Below are positions 24,748 through 33,294 of a stretch of 64,000 nt of DNA, piece after piece. Origin of the DNA: Pseudomonas sp. UBA1879. GTDB taxonomy: Bacteria > Pseudomonadota > Gammaproteobacteria > Pseudomonadales > Pseudomonadaceae. The DNA lies in assembly GCF_002338065.1 (NCBI RefSeq), contig NZ_DDHJ01000001.1, positions 248,001-312,000 of the forward strand. Reading direction: 5' to 3'. The position numbers and the translations under genes were made by a program. A model generated the notes under the pieces. That model searched no databases. It saw nothing but the letters and a program-made list of their open reading frames with translations, and had not been told where the DNA came from. The stretch's first letter is position 1, and each line of letters starts with the position of its first letter.

Positions 24748-26217
24748 ATGACGTCATCCAACGCCGCTCAAGGCGCAGGTCAGCTTGAAACACGCGGCAT
24801 CGAGCCGGTTCCGGAAAACGAGTGCAACGGCCATCCGCTGCAACTGTTCTGGGTCTGGTTCGCGGCCAATATCAGCATTCTCGGTTTGCCGCTGGGCGCG
24901 ACGCTGGTGGCCTTTCGCGGGCTGTCCATCGGCCAGGCCATCATCGTGGCGATACTGGGCGCGGCGGGCTCCTTTGCGGTCGTCGGGGTGATCTCCATTG
25001 CGGGGCGGCGTGGACGGGCGCCAAGTCTGACCTTGTCCCGCGCCATTTTCGGCGTGCGCGGAAACATCGGTCCTACGATCGTTTCGCTGATGTCTCGCCT
25101 GGGATGGGAAACCGTCAACACCACCACGGCGGCGTTCGTCCTGCTATCGTTGTGCTCGATCCTGTTCGGCACGGCTGTCGAGGCGAAAAACTCCCCAGGC
25201 CTGACGCTGCTTTTCATCGCGATCTTCGTGCTCATGACCCTGACCGTTTCGGGCCTGGGCCATGCGACGCTGCTGGTGATCCAGAAGTGGGCGACCTACA
25301 TTTTCGGCGCGCTCAACGTCGTAGTCGGCGGGTTCCTGATTGCCCACATCGACTGGAACGCGGTGTTCGCCGCCACCCCCGCGCCGCTCAGCGCGATGAT
25401 CATCGGCGTCGGGACCATGGCGGCCGGCACCGGCATCGGCTGGGCCAACGCGGGGGCCGACATGTCGCGTTATCAGCATCGCAGCGTCAAGGCGACACGT
25501 CTCGTCGCGTCGGCGGCGTTCGGTGCCGGTATTCCGCTGGTGCTGCTGATTACCCTCGGCGGCCTGCTGTCGGTGGGCAATGATCACCTGGCCTCGGCCA
25601 CTGACCCGATCATTGCGATTCGCGAGCTGCTGCCGACCTGGATGGCCGTGCCCTATCTGATTACCGCATTCGGTGGGTTGCTTTTGTCGAACAACCTGTC
25701 GGTGTATTCGGCAGGCCTGACCACGCTGACCCTCGGCTTGAAGATCAAGCGCGTGCACGCGGTGATCGTCGATATCGTGGCGATCTTCTGTGGGTCGATC
25801 TATTTCATGTTGATCGCCGACAGCTTCTACGGCCCGTTCATCACCTTCATTTCGATGCTGGCGGTGCCGATCACCGCATGGGTCGGGATTTTCGTCGTTG
25901 ACCTGATTCACCGTCACGTCTACTCAGCCAAAGACCTCATGGACGTTTCCTCCCGCAGTGCCTATTGGTACAGCGGCGGCGTGGAATGGCGCGCAGTGAG
26001 CGCATGGGCGCTGGCCATCGTGCTGGGGTTCAGCTTTACCACGGTTGCCACGACCCCGGAAAACGTATTGTTCAAAGGCTTCCTGTCCGACTCCTGGTTC
26101 GGCCATAACGGGCTGGGCTGGATCGTGACGTTCATCGTCGCAGGCGGTCTGTACGCCATCCTCGGCGGCGCCCGCGACCGCCGCATCGTCAATGAAGAGG
26201 CTGCTCATGCCCGCTAG
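24748..26217 (+). CDS. NCS1-family cytosine/purine/nucleoside permease
   Basis: A 489-residue inner-membrane symporter with about twelve hydrophobic helices (first near FWVWFAANISILGLPLGATL). NCS1 proteins import nucleobases, nucleosides, allantoin, thiamine or hydantoins with sodium or protons. The helix GTGIGWANAGADMSRYQH is the conserved region after helix 5-6 seen in cytosine permeases. It starts at ATG 24748, supported by CAGGAG at 24735-24740; the frame upstream to 24640 is not protein-like. In E. coli the comparable operon has the MFS transporter YegT instead. The stop overlaps the kinase start. Confidence 0.9.
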   Translation: MTSSNAAQGAGQLETRGIEPVPENECNGHPLQLFWVWFAANISILGLPLGATLVAFRGLSIGQAIIVAILGAAGSFAVVGVISIAGRRGRAPSLTLSRAIFGVRGNIGPTIVSLMSRLGWETVNTTTAAFVLLSLCSILFGTAVEAKNSPGLTLLFIAIFVLMTLTVSGLGHATLLVIQKWATYIFGALNVVVGGFLIAHIDWNAVFAATPAPLSAMIIGVGTMAAGTGIGWANAGADMSRYQHRSVKATRLVASAAFGAGIPLVLLITLGGLLSVGNDHLASATDPIIAIRELLPTWMAVPYLITAFGGLLLSNNLSVYSAGLTTLTLGLKIKRVHAVIVDIVAIFCGSIYFMLIADSFYGPFITFISMLAVPITAWVGIFVVDLIHRHVYSAKDLMDVSSRSAYWYSGGVEWRAVSAWALAIVLGFSFTTVATTPENVLFKGFLSDSWFGHNGLGWIVTFIVAGGLYAILGGARDRRIVNEEAAHAR

Positions 26218-27130
26218 ATTGCTGTACACCGGCCAGGTCGTGGTTGACCTGGTCATGGGGCTCGACGCCTTGCCCCGCTCGGGGGGCGACGTTCTCGCGC
26301 GCTCGGCGCAGTTCGAGGTGGGCGGCGGCTTCAACGTCATGGCCGCCGCACGACGCAACGGTCTGGCGACGGTCTATTTGGGGCGCCACGGTAACGGGCG
26401 TTTCGGTGATCTGGCGCGGCAGGCATTGACGACGGAAGGCATCGAAGTCGCGACCGACGTTTCAGAGGCGCAGGACACTGGCCTCTCGGTGGCACTCATC
26501 GAGCCTTCCGCTGAGCGCTCGTTCATCTCCTACGTGGGCGCCGAGGGCGGGTTGTCTGCCGAGGATTTGGGTCGCGTGGTCGTGAAGCCTGACGATTACG
26601 TATTCGTCAGCGGCTACAGCCTGCTTCATGCGGGCAAGGTCTCGACGTTGCTGGCGTGGCTGGACGAACTGCCGACAGGCACAAACGTGGTGTTCGACCC
26701 GGGGCCGCTGGTGAATTCGTCAGAGGGTGCCGAGATGCGGACGGTCATGCCGTTGATCACGCTGTGGACCAGCAATGGCGAAGAAGCGCTGCGCTTTACC
26801 GGCTGCGACACGATTGTCGATGCACTGGAAAAACTGGGGCAATGGCTGCACGACGATGCGTTGATCGTCGTACGGGACGGCCCGCAAGGGTGCTGGATCC
26901 GGCAGCATGGTGAGACTCGACACGTGCAGGGATTTCCGGTCACGGCCATCGACACCAACGGCGCAGGCGACGCCCATGCCGGGGTGTTGCTGGCGGGGCT
27001 GGCGGCAGGTCTGTCCACGCACGACGCGGCATTGCGAGCCAACGCAGCCGCGGCGATTGCCGTGACACGATGGGGACCGGCGACCGCGCCGGGGGAAAGG
27101 GAGGTAGATGAGTGGGTGGGGCAAAAGTGA
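26207..27130 (+). CDS. PfkB-family sugar or nucleoside kinase (YegV-like)
   Basis: A 307-residue ribokinase-fold kinase. The N-terminal glycine-rich signature is present as EVGGGFNVMAAARRNGL, and the C-terminal ATP-site/catalytic motif as DTNGAGDAHAGVLLAGLAAG, where the Asp of GAGD is the catalytic base. It should phosphorylate the ribose-type product released by the upstream hydrolase. The start is ATG 26207, overlapping the permease stop by 11 bp and with GAGG shortly before it; an in-frame ATG at 26192 is the alternative. It is the last gene of the operon. No terminator was recognised after it. Confidence 0.88.
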   Translation: MPARLLYTGQVVVDLVMGLDALPRSGGDVLARSAQFEVGGGFNVMAAARRNGLATVYLGRHGNGRFGDLARQALTTEGIEVATDVSEAQDTGLSVALIEPSAERSFISYVGAEGGLSAEDLGRVVVKPDDYVFVSGYSLLHAGKVSTLLAWLDELPTGTNVVFDPGPLVNSSEGAEMRTVMPLITLWTSNGEEALRFTGCDTIVDALEKLGQWLHDDALIVVRDGPQGCWIRQHGETRHVQGFPVTAIDTNGAGDAHAGVLLAGLAAGLSTHDAALRANAAAAIAVTRWGPATAPGEREVDEWVGQK

Positions 27131-27577
27131 TGGCCCCGGCATGTGGCGTTCGTTAGGAATCGTTTGAGTCGCAGACGAAAGGAGTGATCAAGGGTGTAGC
27201 GCTTCCCCAGCGTGACACGTTGGACGGTCGGGAGACTTGGGGGGCTGTTAAAGCTAACCAGTCATCCCGAATTATCGTGCGAGCTGCAGTCGCATTCACA
27301 ACTGATGAGATACATGCCTTTTTGTTTCGTATCAGGGGTTTCACACAACACCACGGCATCCACGTCTACACGGCTTAGGTTCAGAGGGCATTCGCCTTTG
27401 TTGTTGTAACAGGGCTCAGGTGCGGAGCGCTCTTGTTAGAAGGCTGGCTTGTTGTGGAGAGTGAACTACTCAAAGTCCGCAAACAGGGTGATTCTCATGC
27501 GGTATCAGACTGTCGAGATTCTGGTTTCTGCGCGTCGCTTACCGAGTTGAGCGGTCGCGAATATTCAGAGCATGCCT
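27131..27577. other. Intergenic region, nothing recognised
   Basis: About 450 bp between the convergent kinase and aauR genes. Several overlapping ORFs of 60-110 codons occur, but none has a ribosome binding site or family character. No palindrome, terminator or RNA gene was identified. Confidence 0.5.
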
Positions 27578-28903
27578 TCACCCCAGCCCGTATTTTTTCA
27601 CCTTGTCGAACAGCGTGGTCTTGGCCATGCCCAGTTCCTGGCTCGCCTGGCTCAAATTGCCGCCACTGCGCTGCAACGCTTCGCTCAGGAGGTTCTTTTC
27701 AAAGGCTTCTACAGCCTCTGAAAACCCCAGACTTTGACTCAGGGCCGCGACGCCGGTTTTCTTGAACGCCGGTAAGCCAAGGGCGTAACGCTCCGCCACG
27801 TTGCGCAACTCACGCACGTTGCCGGGCCAGTCGTGGCTCATCAGGGATGAAACGGTCTGCGGGTCCAGTTGCGGCGGCTCGCGGTCGAAGCGCAGGGATG
27901 AGAGCTGCAGGAAGTGTTCGAACAGCTGCAGGATGTCTTCCCGACGCTCACGCAACGGCGGCAACTCCAGCGTGACGACGTTGAGGCGGTAATACAGGTC
28001 GCTGCGAAACTGGTTGGTTTTACTCAGTTCGTTGAGGTCGGACTTGGTGGCCGCGATGACCCGGCAATCCACCGCCACGCTCTGGTTAGAGCCCAGCCGC
28101 TCCAGCGTGCGCTCCTGCAAGACCCGCAGCAGCTTGATTTGCAGGTTGATCGGCATGCTTTCGACTTCATCGAGAAACAATGTGCCGTTGTGAGCGTGTT
28201 CGATCTTGCCGATGCGCCGCTTGCCCGCGCCGGTGAATGCGTTGGCTTCGTGGCCGAAGATTTCGCTTTCGAACAGGTTCTCGGGTAACCCACCGCAGTT
28301 CAACGCCACGAATTGATTGGAATGCCGACGGCTGAAGTCGTGCAGACAGCGGGCGACCAGTTCCTTCCCCGTGCCGGTTTCGCCTTCGATCAGTACGTTG
28401 GCTGAGGTGTCGGCGACGTTGGCGATCAGCGCGCGCAGGTTTTGCATGGCAGGCGAGCGGCCGATGATTTTGCCTTCCAGCGAGTCGCGTTCGGCCAGTT
28501 GCCGACGCAACGACCAGACCTCTCGCGCCAGGCCGCGTTGTTCAAGCGCGCGGCGTGCGACGTCCACCAGACGCTCAGGGGAGAAGGGCTTTTCCATGAA
28601 GTCGTAAGCGCCGTCGCGCATGGCCCCGACCGCCATCGACACGTCGCCGTGGCCGGTGATCAACACGACCGGCAAACTGCGATCACGTTCTTTCAGACGC
28701 TTGAGCAGTTCCAGGCCATCGATGCCCGGCAGGCGAATGTCGCTGATGATGATGCCGGCAAAGTTGTCGCCCACGCGCGCCAAGGCCTCTTCTGCGCTGC
28801 CCACGCCTTCGCTGAGAATGTCTTCCAGCGCCAGCGCCTGTTGGCAGCCAAGCAGGACGTGAGGGTCATCTTCAACGATGAGGACGGTCAGTTCAGTGTT
28901 CAA
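27578..28903 (-). CDS. aauR: Sigma-54-dependent response regulator AauR (acidic amino acid utilisation)
   Basis: A 441-residue NtrC/DctD-type activator. The receiver domain has its phospho-Asp in ISDIRLPGIDG; the AAA+ domain has Walker A GETGTGKE, the sigma-54 contact loop written NAFTGA where the usual form is GAFTGA, and Walker B LFLDEVESM; the Fis-type helix-turn-helix is at the end (LSQASQELGMAKTTLFDKVK). Its place beside aauS and aatPMQJ identifies it as AauR, which activates glutamate/aspartate uptake and use. Alone it would be called DctD-like. A REP doublet separates it from aauS. Confidence 0.92.
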   Translation of the reverse strand: MNTELTVLIVEDDPHVLLGCQQALALEDILSEGVGSAEEALARVGDNFAGIIISDIRLPGIDGLELLKRLKERDRSLPVVLITGHGDVSMAVGAMRDGAYDFMEKPFSPERLVDVARRALEQRGLAREVWSLRRQLAERDSLEGKIIGRSPAMQNLRALIANVADTSANVLIEGETGTGKELVARCLHDFSRRHSNQFVALNCGGLPENLFESEIFGHEANAFTGAGKRRIGKIEHAHNGTLFLDEVESMPINLQIKLLRVLQERTLERLGSNQSVAVDCRVIAATKSDLNELSKTNQFRSDLYYRLNVVTLELPPLRERREDILQLFEHFLQLSSLRFDREPPQLDPQTVSSLMSHDWPGNVRELRNVAERYALGLPAFKKTGVAALSQSLGFSEAVEAFEKNLLSEALQRSGGNLSQASQELGMAKTTLFDKVKKYGLG

Positions 28904-28928
28904 TTACATCCCCTGTCGCAGTCTTTAG

Positions 28929-29017
28929 TGTAGGAGTGAGCTTGCTCGCGATTGCGTCCTTTCGGGCAACCTCGGTGTGTCCAGCCTGCCGCGATCGCGA
29001 GCAAGCTCACTCCTACA
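28929..29017. repeat. REP doublet between aauR and aauS
   Basis: A perfect 24-bp inverted repeat: arms at 28929-28952 (begins TGTAGGAGTGAGCTTGCTCG) and 28994-29017, with a 41-bp centre. It sits inside the likely aauS-aauR transcript and may affect relative expression of the two genes. Confidence 0.95.
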
Positions 29018-29039
29018 GGAATCCGGTGCAGTTGCCGGT

Positions 29040-30932
29040 TCATGGGATTACCCCGCCACCGTCCACCAACGGCAACACCAACACGAACATCGTGCCGCCT
29101 TCGGCCGGGTCTTCGGCGTTCAGACTGCCACCCGCGGCAGCGGCGAGGCTGGCGGAGAGGGTCAGGCCCAGCCCCAAACCCTGCTCGCCCGGTTTAGTGG
29201 TGAAAAAGGGTTCGAACAGGTGCTTGCGCGCTTCGGCGTCGATGCCATGGCCGTTGTCGCGCACGCGCAGGCGATAGCGGCCTTCACACACGTCGCCTTG
29301 CAGCCACAGCACCGGCAGCGGTTGCGCCTGCATGGCGTCGAGGGCGTTGCCAATGAGGTTGACCAGAATCTGTTCCAGCCGCGTCTGGTCGATGGCGAGC
29401 TCGACATCGTCGAACGCCTGATGCAGTTCCAGCGCGCTGTTTTCCAGACGCGCACCCAGCACCTGCAAAGCCGCATCCACCGCCTTGCTCAGCGAGGCCT
29501 GGCCTTTGTCTTCCCCGCGGCGGGCGAAGGCGCGCAGGCTGGCAGTGATGCGGCCCATACGGTCGACCAGATCGTTGATCGTGCGCAAGTTGGCGCTGGC
29601 CGTGTCCAGCGCACCCCGTTCGAGGAAACGCACGGTGTTGCCGGAGAGCGTGCGCAATGCGGCGAGCGGCTGATTGAGTTCGTGAGCGATGCTGGTGGAC
29701 ATCTGCCCGATGGCCGCGAGTTTGCCAGCCTGCACCAATTCGTCCTGGGCCTGACGCAAGGTTTCTTCGGCCTGCCGTCGTTCGCGAATCTGCCCTTTGA
29801 GGCGTTCGTTGCTGGCGCGCAGATCGACGGTACGTTCGGTAATCCGACGCTCGAGTTCGTTGTTGGCTTCCTCGAGCGCCTCACGGGCAGCCAGCCGGGT
29901 TGAAATCACCTTGCGCCGCTCGTTCCAGGCGATCAGCAGAAACATCGCCAGCGCGCAGGCCACCGCCACCAGCATGCCCTGGTTCGCGGCTTCCCGACGC
30001 AGGTCCTCCAGCGGGGTCAGCAGCGTCAGGTGCCAGGGGGTGTCGGCGAGGTCGCGGGTCTGGGCAAGGTAGCTGACGACAGTGTGTTCGTGGTCGACGC
30101 TGACGTTGGCCGGGAAAGTCAGCTTCTCGACCCCTTCGGCAACCGACTCGCGCTCCAGCGGTACCAGCTCGTTCAGCGGCCACCAGTAATATTGCAGGCT
30201 GCGGGCCAGGCGCTCCTTGATTTCCGGCGTCAGTGGGCGAACCGATTTGAGACGTCTTGCCGGGTCGCTCGACAGAATGATGATGCCGTTCTCGTCGCTG
30301 ACGAAGGCTTCAAGACGGGCCCGCTGCCAGCGTTCTTCGAGGGCTTCGAGGCGCACTTTGATGACGGCTACGCCAATGATTTTGCCTTTCTCTTCCAGGC
30401 CGTGGGCCAGGTAATACCCCGGTTCCCCCGTGGTGCTGCCGATGCCATAAAAGCGGCCCGGCAACCCGCGAATGGCGTCCTGATAATAGGCACGGAACGA
30501 CAGGTCTTCGCCCAGGTAGCTGTCGGCATCGCGCCAGTTGCTGGTGGCCAGCACGCGGCCGGTGGTGTCGAGGACGTAGATCGCGCGACTGCGGCTGCGG
30601 CGATTGAGACCTTCGAGGTAATCATTGACCTTGGAGCGCAAGTCCGGCGTAGGGTTGTTAAGCAGGTCCGAGACGTTGGATTCGAGTTCCAGCACGCTGG
30701 GCAGGTAGTTGTATTTGTTGATTTCACTTTCGACTGTTCGAGCGTGCAGTTCGAGCTGCCGTTCGCCGTTTTCAGCCAGGGCCTTGATGGCGTTCTTTTC
30801 GCTGGACAGATAAGTGACGTAGCCGAGCGCGATCATCAGCAGAATGACCAGCGGCGGCAGAAACAGATGACGTATCAGGCGGGGTTTCACGGCAAGTGAT
30901 GGTGGCGCGCTAAGAGGTGGATCGCATTTCAT
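29040..30932 (-). CDS. aauS: Sensor histidine kinase AauS
   Basis: A 630-residue membrane kinase. The N-terminus has one membrane helix (LIRHLFLPPLVILLMIALGY), a periplasmic Cache-type ligand domain (about residues 40-300), a second helix (MLVAVACALAMFLLIAW), a coiled coil (EALEEANNELERRITERTVD), the H-box SIAHELNQPLAAL and an ATPase domain (NLIGNALDAMQ, GHGIDAE, GLGLGLTLSASL). Partner of AauR in sensing glutamate and aspartate. I start at ATG 30932, because AGGA lies shortly upstream and the membrane helix follows; the longest frame runs 90 Arg-rich residues further, into aatP. Confidence 0.93.
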   Translation of the reverse strand: MKCDPPLSAPPSLAVKPRLIRHLFLPPLVILLMIALGYVTYLSSEKNAIKALAENGERQLELHARTVESEINKYNYLPSVLELESNVSDLLNNPTPDLRSKVNDYLEGLNRRSRSRAIYVLDTTGRVLATSNWRDADSYLGEDLSFRAYYQDAIRGLPGRFYGIGSTTGEPGYYLAHGLEEKGKIIGVAVIKVRLEALEERWQRARLEAFVSDENGIIILSSDPARRLKSVRPLTPEIKERLARSLQYYWWPLNELVPLERESVAEGVEKLTFPANVSVDHEHTVVSYLAQTRDLADTPWHLTLLTPLEDLRREAANQGMLVAVACALAMFLLIAWNERRKVISTRLAAREALEEANNELERRITERTVDLRASNERLKGQIRERRQAEETLRQAQDELVQAGKLAAIGQMSTSIAHELNQPLAALRTLSGNTVRFLERGALDTASANLRTINDLVDRMGRITASLRAFARRGEDKGQASLSKAVDAALQVLGARLENSALELHQAFDDVELAIDQTRLEQILVNLIGNALDAMQAQPLPVLWLQGDVCEGRYRLRVRDNGHGIDAEARKHLFEPFFTTKPGEQGLGLGLTLSASLAAAAGGSLNAEDPAEGGTMFVLVLPLVDGGGVIP

Positions 30933-31036
30933 CACAGTCGTCCTGGACCGACCAGCCGCCCGTGTCATGGATGTCGACACGAACAGCCAGTGGTTTTTTG
31001 CCCTTTTGGGGCGTTGCCCTCGTGAGGCAGATCGGG

Positions 31037-31771
31037 TTAGTGCTGCAGGATTTTGTTCAGGAAGTGCTGAGCGCGCTCGGACCGGGCGCTGACGTCGCCG
31101 AAGAACTCTTCCTTGACGCAGTCTTCGATGATCTGGCCTTTGTCCATGAAGATCACGCGGTCGGCGACCTTGCGGGCGAAGCCCATTTCGTGGGTCACGC
31201 ACATCATGGTCATGCCTTCGTGGGCGAGCTGCACCATCACATCGAGCACTTCGTTGACCATTTCAGGGTCGAGGGCCGAGGTCGGTTCGTCGAACAGCAT
31301 GACCACCGGGTCCATCGCCAACGCGCGGGCAATCGCCACGCGCTGTTGCTGGCCGCCGGACAACTGGCCCGGATGCTTGTGGGCGTGCGCCGACAGGCCG
31401 ACGCGCTCCAGCAGGGCCAGGCCCTTTTTGGTGGCTTCTTCCTTGCTGCGGCCCAGCACCTTGATCTGCGCGATGGTCAGGTTTTCGGTGATGGTCAGGT
31501 GCGGAAACAGCTCGAAATGCTGGAACACCATGCCCACGCGGGAGCGCAGTTTCGGCAGGTTGGTTTTGGGGTCGGCGATCGACGTACCGTCGACCACGAT
31601 GTCGCCTTTCTGGAAGGGCTCCAGCGCGTTCACGCATTTGATCAGGGTCGATTTGCCCGAGCCCGACGGCCCGCACACCACGATCACTTCGCCTTTTTTG
31701 ACCTCAGTGCTGCAATCGGTCAGCACCTGAAAGTCCCCATACCACTTGTTGATATTTTTGATGGAAATCAT
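31037..31771 (-). CDS. aatP: Glutamate/aspartate ABC transporter ATPase AatP
   Basis: A 244-residue ATPase of a polar amino-acid importer. Walker A is GPSGSGKST, the signature motif LSGGQQQRVAIARAL, Walker B VMLFDEPTSALDPE, and the switch His is in VCVTHEMGFA. It is GltL-like and sits at the end of the transport operon, overlapping aatM by 4 bp. It energises uptake by AatQM of ligands delivered by AatJ. Confidence 0.96.
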   Translation of the reverse strand: MISIKNINKWYGDFQVLTDCSTEVKKGEVIVVCGPSGSGKSTLIKCVNALEPFQKGDIVVDGTSIADPKTNLPKLRSRVGMVFQHFELFPHLTITENLTIAQIKVLGRSKEEATKKGLALLERVGLSAHAHKHPGQLSGGQQQRVAIARALAMDPVVMLFDEPTSALDPEMVNEVLDVMVQLAHEGMTMMCVTHEMGFARKVADRVIFMDKGQIIEDCVKEEFFGDVSARSERAQHFLNKILQH

Positions 31772-32436
31772 ACGGCTAACCTTTTTTGCATGAGCTTGAC
31801 CAGACGCGAGGCCGCGAAGCTGATCGTGAAGTACACCAGACCCGCAACGATCAGGAACTCATTGGAGCGGCCAATGATGTCGCCACTGGAACGGGCCGAG
31901 TTGAGGAAGTCCACCAGACCGACCGTGTACACCAGCGAGGTGTCCTGGAACAGGATGATGCTCTGTTGCAGCAACAGCGGGGTCATCTTGCGGAAGGCTT
32001 GCGGCAGGATGATCAGGCGCATCATCTGGCCGTAGGTCATGCCCAGCGCTTGCGCGGCACCCATCTGGCCACGGGAAATCGACTGCACCCCGGCCCGGAC
32101 GATTTCGCAGAAGTACGCCGCCTCGAACATCATGAAGGCCACGACGCAGGAGGTGAATGCTCCGACCGGGGTGTCTTGACCGGTGATCCAGCGCAGCACG
32201 AACGGCACCGCCAGGTAGAACCAGGTGATGACCAGCAGCAGCGGGATCGAGCGGAAATAGTTGACGTAGGCACCGGCGATGCGCGACAGCAGCTTGTTCG
32301 ATGACAGGCGCATGAGGGCCAGTAGGGTGCCGATGATGATGCCGCCGACCACGCCCATGACCATCAATTGCAAGGTCATGACCATGCCGTTCCACATGCC
32401 CGGAATGGCCGGGATGATTCCAGAGAAGTCCATCAT
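31768..32436 (-). CDS. aatM: Glutamate/aspartate ABC transporter permease AatM
   Basis: A 222-residue inner-membrane permease of the HisMQ/GltK type, with about five helices. The cytoplasmic EAA loop that contacts the ATPase is AAQALGMTYGQMMRLIILPQ. The gene overlaps aatQ upstream and aatP downstream by 4 bp each, indicating coupled translation of the three membrane-complex subunits. Confidence 0.95.
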   Translation of the reverse strand: MMDFSGIIPAIPGMWNGMVMTLQLMVMGVVGGIIIGTLLALMRLSSNKLLSRIAGAYVNYFRSIPLLLVITWFYLAVPFVLRWITGQDTPVGAFTSCVVAFMMFEAAYFCEIVRAGVQSISRGQMGAAQALGMTYGQMMRLIILPQAFRKMTPLLLQQSIILFQDTSLVYTVGLVDFLNSARSSGDIIGRSNEFLIVAGLVYFTISFAASRLVKLMQKRLAV

Positions 32437-33179
32437 TTACCTCCTACGGAAATCAGGCCCGGCACCGCGACTTTTTTCTCGACCAGACGCATGAGCAGCA
32501 TCAGGCTCATGTTCAGCGTGAAGTAGATCAGCGTGGCAAGGGTAAAGGCTTCGAACAGGTTCGCGGAGAATTCGGCGGTCTGTTTGGTCTGGGCCAGCAA
32601 TTCCATCAGGCCGATCAGCGAGGCCACCGACGAGTTCTTGAACACGTTGAGGAATTCGGAGGTAAGCGGCGGAATGATGATTCGGTAGGCTTGCGGCAGC
32701 AGCACGTTCCAGTAGATCTGCGGCAGTTTGAAGCCCATGGCACGGGCGGCGGATTCCTGGCCGCGGGGCAGCGCCTGGATACCGGTACGCACTTGTTCGC
32801 AGACCCGTGCGGCGGTGAACAGCCCCAGGCACACGACGACACTCAGAAAGGCCGAAGTGGTCGGATTCAGGTCTTGCTTGTACCACTCCTGCAGGTTCTC
32901 GGGCAGCAGGTCCGGCACCAGGAAGTACCAGATGAACAGCTGCACCAGCAGTGGCACGTTACGAAAAATTTCCACGTAAACCGTGGCGATGGTCGACACG
33001 ATGCGATTGGGCACCGTACGCATCACCCCGAGCACCGAGCCCAGGATTAACGCGATGATCCAGGCGACGATGGAGATGCCGATGGTCCAGCCCAGACCGG
33101 ATATGTACCAGTCCAGATAGGTCTCGGCGCCCACGCCAGTGGACTTGAAGAATACGCTCCAGTCCCAGTTGTAATTCAT
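32433..33179 (-). CDS. aatQ: Glutamate/aspartate ABC transporter permease AatQ
   Basis: A 248-residue permease, GltJ-like, with about five membrane helices and the EAA loop ESAARAMGFKLPQIYWNVLL. It is the partner of AatM in the membrane heterodimer. A stem-loop at 33232-33256 separates it from aatJ, so the binding protein can be made in excess. The start ATG 33179 follows GGGGAGACC-type sequence. Confidence 0.95.
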   Translation of the reverse strand: MNYNWDWSVFFKSTGVGAETYLDWYISGLGWTIGISIVAWIIALILGSVLGVMRTVPNRIVSTIATVYVEIFRNVPLLVQLFIWYFLVPDLLPENLQEWYKQDLNPTTSAFLSVVVCLGLFTAARVCEQVRTGIQALPRGQESAARAMGFKLPQIYWNVLLPQAYRIIIPPLTSEFLNVFKNSSVASLIGLMELLAQTKQTAEFSANLFEAFTLATLIYFTLNMSLMLLMRLVEKKVAVPGLISVGGK

Positions 33180-33231
33180 TAGGGTCTCCCCTCTGATCGA
33201 TCGTTATGCACGCATACGCGGGGTAGCGGCT

Positions 33232-33256
33232 CCCGAGAAAGCAGGGCTTTCCCGGG
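33232..33256 (-). other. Intercistronic hairpin between aatJ and aatQ
   Basis: CCCGAGAAAGC (33232-33242) and GCTTTCCCGGG (33246-33256) pair with one G-U in the minus-strand RNA. Such hairpins after binding-protein genes commonly stabilise the upstream mRNA or partly terminate. Confidence 0.65.
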
Positions 33257-33294
33257 AATCAGGCTTTTCAGGCTTTATGAGGTTGAGCGAGGGC

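Noticed and set aside
27184..27765. Short plus-strand ORFs after the PfkB kinase gene
   Set aside because: No ribosome binding sites, odd composition, and one runs into aauR on the other strand.
30933..31202. N-terminal extension of aauS by 90 residues
   Set aside because: The extension overlaps aatP in the same strand and is Arg-rich without membrane or signal character; ATG 30932 with a nearby AGGA fits better.
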